Source: Actinomyces sp. AC-20-1 (GTDB taxonomy: Bacteria > Actinomycetota > Actinomycetes > Actinomycetales > Actinomycetaceae). From it: a DNA stretch of 64,000 nt. Shown here one piece after another: positions 60,347 to 64,000 of the stretch (position 1 is its first letter; the number at the start of each line of letters is the position of its first letter). The stretch spans positions 124,001 through 188,000 of the forward strand of contig NZ_JACJVC010000004.1 of NCBI RefSeq assembly GCF_023369555.1, in the 5' to 3' direction. Under the pieces are notes generated by a model, which worked only from the letters and a program-made list of their open reading frames with translations, ran no database searches and was not told the origin of the DNA. A program made the position numbers and the translations under genes.

Positions 60347-61573
60347 ATGCCCCTCACACGTCGCGCCTTCGGCGCCACCGCCCTCGCCGCTGCCGTCACG
60401 GCCACCCTCGCCGCCTGCGGCACGAGCTCGACGAGCACCACCGGCTCCAGTGACAAGGCCCTCACCTTCCTCATCGCCGCCTCCGGCGACGCGGAGTCCG
60501 CCGCCTACAGGGAGGCCGTCGCAGCCTTCACCGAGCAGACGGGTATCGAGGTCGAGCTCCAGCTGGCCACCGACCTCCAGCAGGAGCTCGCCCAGGGCTT
60601 CGCCGCCGGCGCCCCCGCCGACGTCTTCTACCTGGCACCCGACTACCTCGCCTCCTACGCGGACAACGGGTCCCTGTACGCCTACGGCGACCAGCTGTCC
60701 AACGTCGACGACTTCTACCCCTCCCTCGTCGCCAACCTCACCTACGACGGCGTCCTCTACGGCGCCCCGAAGGACTTCTCCACCCTCGGCCTGTTCATCA
60801 ACACGGACCTGTGGGCCGCGGCCGGCCTGACCGAGGCCGACTACCCAAAGGACTGGGCCTCGCTGGAGGCCGTTGCCGCCACGCTCACCTCCGGTGGCGT
60901 CGTCGGCCTGACCGCCACCGGCGAGTACGCCCGCGTCGGCGCCTTCATGGCCCAGGCCGGCGGCGGCCTGGTGTCCGCTGACGGCACGAGGGCGACCGCG
61001 AGCTCCGACGGGTCCGTCGCGGGCCTGGCCGAGGTCAAGAAGCTCCTGGAGGCCGGGTCGATGAAGTTCTCGGCGGACCTGTCCACCGGCTGGGGCGGGG
61101 AGGCCTTCGGCACCGGCCTGGCCGCGATGGCGATCGAGGGCAACTGGCTCATCGGTGCCATGAGCGCCGACTACCCGGACGTGGCGTACACCGCCGTCGA
61201 GCTGCCTGCCGGGCCCGCCGGCAAGGGCACGATGACCTTCACCAACGCCTACGGCATCGCCGAGGCCTCCTCCCGGAAGGAGGACGCGGTCGCGCTCGTC
61301 GAGTTCCTCACGACGACGCAGCAGCAGCTCGCCTTCTCCGCGGCCTTCGGCGTCATGCCCTCGATCCAGTCCGCGGCCGACCAGTTCAAGGCGGACAACC
61401 CGGACAAGGTCGTCTTCCTCAACGGTGCCGACTACGCCATCAGCATGCCGACGGCCAACGGGGCCTCCGACGTCGTCGCCGACTTCAACTCCCAGATCGC
61501 CTCCCTCGCGACCTCGGACCCGAAGACGATCCTGGACTCCGTCCAGGCCAACCTCGAGGCCGTGATCGCGTGA
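60347..61573 (+). CDS. ABC sugar importer substrate-binding lipoprotein (MalE-like)
   Basis: A 408-residue lipoprotein. The signal peptide PLTRRAFGATALAAAVTATL ends in the lipobox TLAAC with lipidated Cys24. Binding-protein features include DKALTFLIAASGDAESAAYR, APADVFYLAPDYLA, GAPKDFSTLGLFINTDLW and AMAIEGNWLIG. ATG 60347 follows AAGGAGAGAAC. It lies 51 bp after the debranching enzyme gene, and its stop overlaps the start of the first permease gene. Maltodextrin is the likeliest ligand given the neighbours; the family binds many sugars. Confidence 0.93.
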   Translation: MPLTRRAFGATALAAAVTATLAACGTSSTSTTGSSDKALTFLIAASGDAESAAYREAVAAFTEQTGIEVELQLATDLQQELAQGFAAGAPADVFYLAPDYLASYADNGSLYAYGDQLSNVDDFYPSLVANLTYDGVLYGAPKDFSTLGLFINTDLWAAAGLTEADYPKDWASLEAVAATLTSGGVVGLTATGEYARVGAFMAQAGGGLVSADGTRATASSDGSVAGLAEVKKLLEAGSMKFSADLSTGWGGEAFGTGLAAMAIEGNWLIGAMSADYPDVAYTAVELPAGPAGKGTMTFTNAYGIAEASSRKEDAVALVEFLTTTQQQLAFSAAFGVMPSIQSAADQFKADNPDKVVFLNGADYAISMPTANGASDVVADFNSQIASLATSDPKTILDSVQANLEAVIA

Positions 61574-62676
61574 CCTCGCTCCGACCCCGCTCCGGCAGGG
61601 GGACGAGGAGGGGCAGCGGCTCGCTGCGCCGCAGGGGCGGTGGGCTGACAGGCTGGCTCTTCGTGTCACCGGCCGTCCTCGTCCTGACCGTCTTCCTGCT
61701 CTTCCCGGTCCTCATGGCCGCCTGGGTGAGCGTCTCCGACTGGAGCGGGGTCGGCTCCCCCTTCGCCTCCTCCTTCGTTGGCGGCGAGAACTACGCCTCC
61801 TTGGTCGAGGGGGGCCTCGCCACCCGTGACTTCGGGCTCTCGCTGCGCAACAACCTCTGGTACGTCCTGCTGGTCGTCCCGACGCAGACGATGCTGTCGC
61901 TGCTCCTCGCGGTGCTCGTCAACCAGAAGGTGATGGGTCGCGGCGTCTTCCGCACCGCCTTCTACTTCCCGTCAGTGACGAGCTCGGTGGCCATCACGGT
62001 CCTGTGGCTGTTCCTCTTCAGCGCCAGCGGCGCTGTCAACAAGATCCTGTCCTTCGTCGGGGTCAACGGCCCCAACTGGTTCAACGACCCGCGCGGCGTC
62101 GTCGCCGCCCTCCTGGGCCTGCTGGGGGTCGACGGCTCGGGCACCCTGACCGCCCGGTTCCTGGGCGTCACGCTGTGGGAGTGGGTCAGCGGACCGTCCT
62201 TCGCCATGACGGCCTTCATCGTCATGGCGGTGTTCACGACCTCGGGCACCTTCATGCTCATCTTCCTGTCGGCCTTGCAGTCACTGTCACCGTCGGTGGA
62301 CGAGGCCGCGATGATCGACGGCGCCGGCACGTGGACGCGCTTCTGGCGCATCACCGTCCCCCAGCTCAAGCCGACCTTCTTCACCGTCATCACACTGGGC
62401 CTCATCGGCTGCTGGCAGGTGTTCGACCAGATCTACACGGGCACCCAGGGCGACCCGGGCAAGACGACGCTCACGCCCGCGTACCTGTCCTACGACGCGG
62501 CCTTCCTCGACCAGGACTGGGGGCGGGGATCGGCCATCGCCTTCGTCCTGTTCGCTATCATCATCGTCTTCACGCTCGTGCAGCGCTGGGTCCTGCGCGA
62601 CCGGGACGAGGCCCGGGCCCGCAGGCGCCGTCGTCGCGCCCTGGGCGCAGCCAGCAGCGAGGGGAGCGCACGATGA
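61570..62676 (+). CDS. ABC sugar importer permease, MalF/UgpA type
   Basis: A 368-residue permease, longer than most UgpA-type proteins (about 300), with a basic N-terminal tail and an Arg-rich C-terminal tail ([14 protein letters not shown]). The membrane domain begins GWLFVSPAVLVLTVFLLFPV; the EAA loop is SPSVDEAAMIDGAGTWTRFW. GTG 61570 overlaps the lipoprotein stop by four bases (GTGA) and its own stop overlaps the next gene (ATGA), so all three import genes are translationally coupled. A segment with a roughly 50-residue insertion (WFNDPRGVVAALLGLLGVDG) lies before the fourth helix. Confidence 0.93.
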   Translation: MTSLRPRSGRGTRRGSGSLRRRGGGLTGWLFVSPAVLVLTVFLLFPVLMAAWVSVSDWSGVGSPFASSFVGGENYASLVEGGLATRDFGLSLRNNLWYVLLVVPTQTMLSLLLAVLVNQKVMGRGVFRTAFYFPSVTSSVAITVLWLFLFSASGAVNKILSFVGVNGPNWFNDPRGVVAALLGLLGVDGSGTLTARFLGVTLWEWVSGPSFAMTAFIVMAVFTTSGTFMLIFLSALQSLSPSVDEAAMIDGAGTWTRFWRITVPQLKPTFFTVITLGLIGCWQVFDQIYTGTQGDPGKTTLTPAYLSYDAAFLDQDWGRGSAIAFVLFAIIIVFTLVQRWVLRDRDEARARRRRRRALGAASSEGSAR

Positions 62677-63539
62677 CCACGACCGCACCGTCCACCCAGA
62701 CAGCCCGACGGCGCCCCCTGCGCCCGAGGACCCTGCTGCTGTACGTCACCCTCGTGGTCTTCGCCCTGGCGTACGTCTTCCCCTTCCTCGTCAATGTCGC
62801 GACCTCCTTCAAGACGGGGGCCGAGGCGACGAGCGACCCGCTCGGGCTGGTCCCGGAGACCTTCACGACCTCCGCCTACGCCAAGCTCTTCGGTGCGTCG
62901 AACTTCCCGCTGTGGATGCGCAACTCGGTCATCGTCACGTGCGTCGTCACGCTGGGCCGCGTCCTGTTCGACTCGATGGCGGGCTACGCGCTCGCACGCA
63001 TCCCCTTCCGGGGCCGTGTGGTCGTCTACGTGCTGCTCGTCGCGGTGATGTCGGTGCCGGGGGTGGTGCTGCTCATCCCCAAGTTCCTCGTCATCAACCA
63101 GCTCTCGATGTACGACTCGTGGTCGGGGCTCATCATCCCCTTGCTGTGCGACGCCACCGGCATCTTCATCATGAAGGGCTTCTTCGAGTCGGTCCCCGCC
63201 TCCATCGAGGAGCAGGCCCGCGTGGACGGCGCCGGCACGTGGCAGACCTTCTTCTCCATCGTCCTGCCGATGAGCGTGCCCAGCATCGTCACCATCACGA
63301 TCCTGTCCTTCCAGGGCTCGTGGAACGAGCTGAGCCACTTCATTGTCGCCTCGCGGTCGCCGGAGCTGGTCACCTTGACCAAGGGCGTCGCACAGCTGAG
63401 CGCCGGCAGCCTCGGCCAGGGCAACCAGTACCCGCTCAAGCTGGGCGCTGCGCTCATCATGACGATCCCGGTCGCGGTCCTGTTCTTCGTCTTCCAGCGG
63501 CGGATCATGGACACCTCCTCCGGGGCCGTGAAGGAGTGA
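62673..63539 (+). CDS. ABC sugar importer permease, MalG/CarB type
   Basis: A 288-residue permease with six helices and the EAA loop SVPASIEEQARVDGAGTWQT near residue 190. The N-terminus YVTLVVFALAYVFPFLVNVA is typical of MalG-type subunits. ATG 62673 overlaps the preceding stop (ATGA). It is the last gene of the operon; a perfect 10-bp stem terminator follows 7 bp after the stop. As in the other importer operon of this window, no ATPase gene is present, so an MsiK-like ATPase from another locus must energise it. Confidence 0.93.
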   Translation: MTTTAPSTQTARRRPLRPRTLLLYVTLVVFALAYVFPFLVNVATSFKTGAEATSDPLGLVPETFTTSAYAKLFGASNFPLWMRNSVIVTCVVTLGRVLFDSMAGYALARIPFRGRVVVYVLLVAVMSVPGVVLLIPKFLVINQLSMYDSWSGLIIPLLCDATGIFIMKGFFESVPASIEEQARVDGAGTWQTFFSIVLPMSVPSIVTITILSFQGSWNELSHFIVASRSPELVTLTKGVAQLSAGSLGQGNQYPLKLGAALIMTIPVAVLFFVFQRRIMDTSSGAVKE

Positions 63540-63545
63540 GCCGTG

Positions 63546-63573
63546 GCCCCACCGCGCCGAGGTGCGGTGGGGC
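63546..63573 (+). terminator. terminator of the alpha-glucan import operon
   Basis: GCCCCACCGC (63546-63555) pairs perfectly with GCGGTGGGGC (63564-63573) around an 8-nt loop, directly after the permease stop codon. Confidence 0.8.
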
Positions 63574-63598
63574 GGCGTCGGCCGTTAACCTTCGCAGG

Positions 63599-64000
63599 GT
63601 GAGCGACGCGAGCAGCACCCCCACCACCCGCACGCCCTTCGACGACGGCGCCACCTCGGACGCCGCCCCCGAGCGCGAGGAGCTCACCTGGGAGCTCTTC
63701 GGCCAGGCCGAGCGGGAGCTGAGCGCGCAGATCGTCGCCTCCGGCTGGATGCCGGACCTCATCATCGCCATCGCCCGCGGGGGCCTCATCCCGGCCGGCG
63801 CGATCGGCTACGCCATCGGGATCAAGGCGATGGGGGCGATGAACGTCGAGTTCTACACGGGTGTCGGCCAGACCCTGCCGGAGCCGGTCGTCCTGCCTCC
63901 GCTCATGGACGCCTCCGAGCTGCCGGGCAAGAAGGTCCTCGTGGTCGACGACGTCGCCGACTCGGGCAAGACCCTCAAGATGGTGATGGAGATGCTGCGC
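63599..64000 (+). CDS. phosphoribosyltransferase-domain protein (3' truncated)
   Basis: The first 134 codons of a type I phosphoribosyltransferase cut by the window end. The PRPP-binding loop is KKVLVVDDVADSGKTL (hydrophobic strand, two acidic residues, then DSGKT), preceded by LIIAIARGGLIPAGAIGYAI, a pattern seen in hypoxanthine/xanthine-guanine PRTases and related proteins. Start GTG 63599 has a TAACCT box ending 7 nt before it and no Shine-Dalgarno, so the mRNA is probably leaderless. It is independent of the upstream import operon. The exact substrate base depends on the missing C-terminal part. Confidence 0.85.
   Translation, partial: MSDASSTPTTRTPFDDGATSDAAPEREELTWELFGQAERELSAQIVASGWMPDLIIAIARGGLIPAGAIGYAIGIKAMGAMNVEFYTGVGQTLPEPVVLPPLMDASELPGKKVLVVDDVADSGKTLKMVMEMLR

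Overview
The window is very GC-rich DNA (roughly 70% by eye) with densely packed genes, GTG and TTG starts, and TAnnnT -10 boxes placed 6-8 nt before start codons. Gene content (luxS with an MTA/SAH nucleosidase, a CycA-type permease, LAxTG-type cell-wall anchoring, SorC and LacI sugar regulators) fits a high-GC actinobacterium, most likely Actinomyces or a close relative. That placement is inference from gene content only. No rRNA, tRNA, CRISPR array, insertion sequence or prophage gene was seen.

Layout. 1-2.9 kb: end of a small membrane protein, a methyltransferase divergent from purB, and a proline-rich membrane-anchored protein. 2.9-6.4 kb: a copper operon (csoR, copZ, copA) behind two palindromic operators; a long inverted repeat lies between copZ and copA, and a 102-bp palindrome lies in frame inside copA. 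6.4-13.1 kb: two overlapping exported proteins of unknown role, a 965-residue kinase-like/flippase membrane protein and a secreted subtilase. 13.1-17 kb: threonine catabolism (tdh, kbl) convergent with cycA. 17-21.4 kb: a DUF2079 membrane protein, a DsbA-like thioredoxin, and KDPG aldolase with KDG kinase. 21.4-27.7 kb: a large secreted protein of unknown role and a wall-anchored pullulanase.

27.8-39.1 kb is a minus-strand carbohydrate catabolic locus: split transketolase, TIM-barrel isomerase, FGGY kinase, an ABC importer without ATPase, a nucleoside-hydrolase-like enzyme, and LacI and SorC regulators. Both promoters carry the same three-part operator (CGAAT-N4-ATTCG then TGAAT), so the two halves look like one regulon acting on an unidentified sugar or nucleoside. 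39.2-46.1 kb: an AI-2E-family permease, a translationally coupled DASS transporter/histidine kinase/single-domain response regulator, an alpha/beta hydrolase and luxS. 46.1-53 kb: a frameshifted flavin-reductase-like remnant, then a TetR-controlled pair (an MMPL transporter fused to a decayed ABC ATPase-like domain, and a YhgE/Pip coiled-coil membrane protein). 53-57.1 kb: MTA/SAH nucleosidase, a thiamine-binding-like protein and two transporters. 57.2-64 kb: a LacI-controlled alpha-glucan operon (debranching enzyme plus ABC importer, again without ATPase) and the start of a phosphoribosyltransferase.

The most unusual signal is non-coding. Two intergenic regions (32516-32643 and 54175-54302) carry the same architecture: seven 11-bp boxes of TGGACAACCTG type, three in one orientation and four in the other, spaced exactly 19 bp apart with a 22-bp step at the centre. 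The spacer sequences differ but the geometry is identical. A second periodic box array (GAGATAAC type, about 20-bp steps) lies beside the first one. A separate dispersed ~65-bp palindrome occurs four and a half times between genes.
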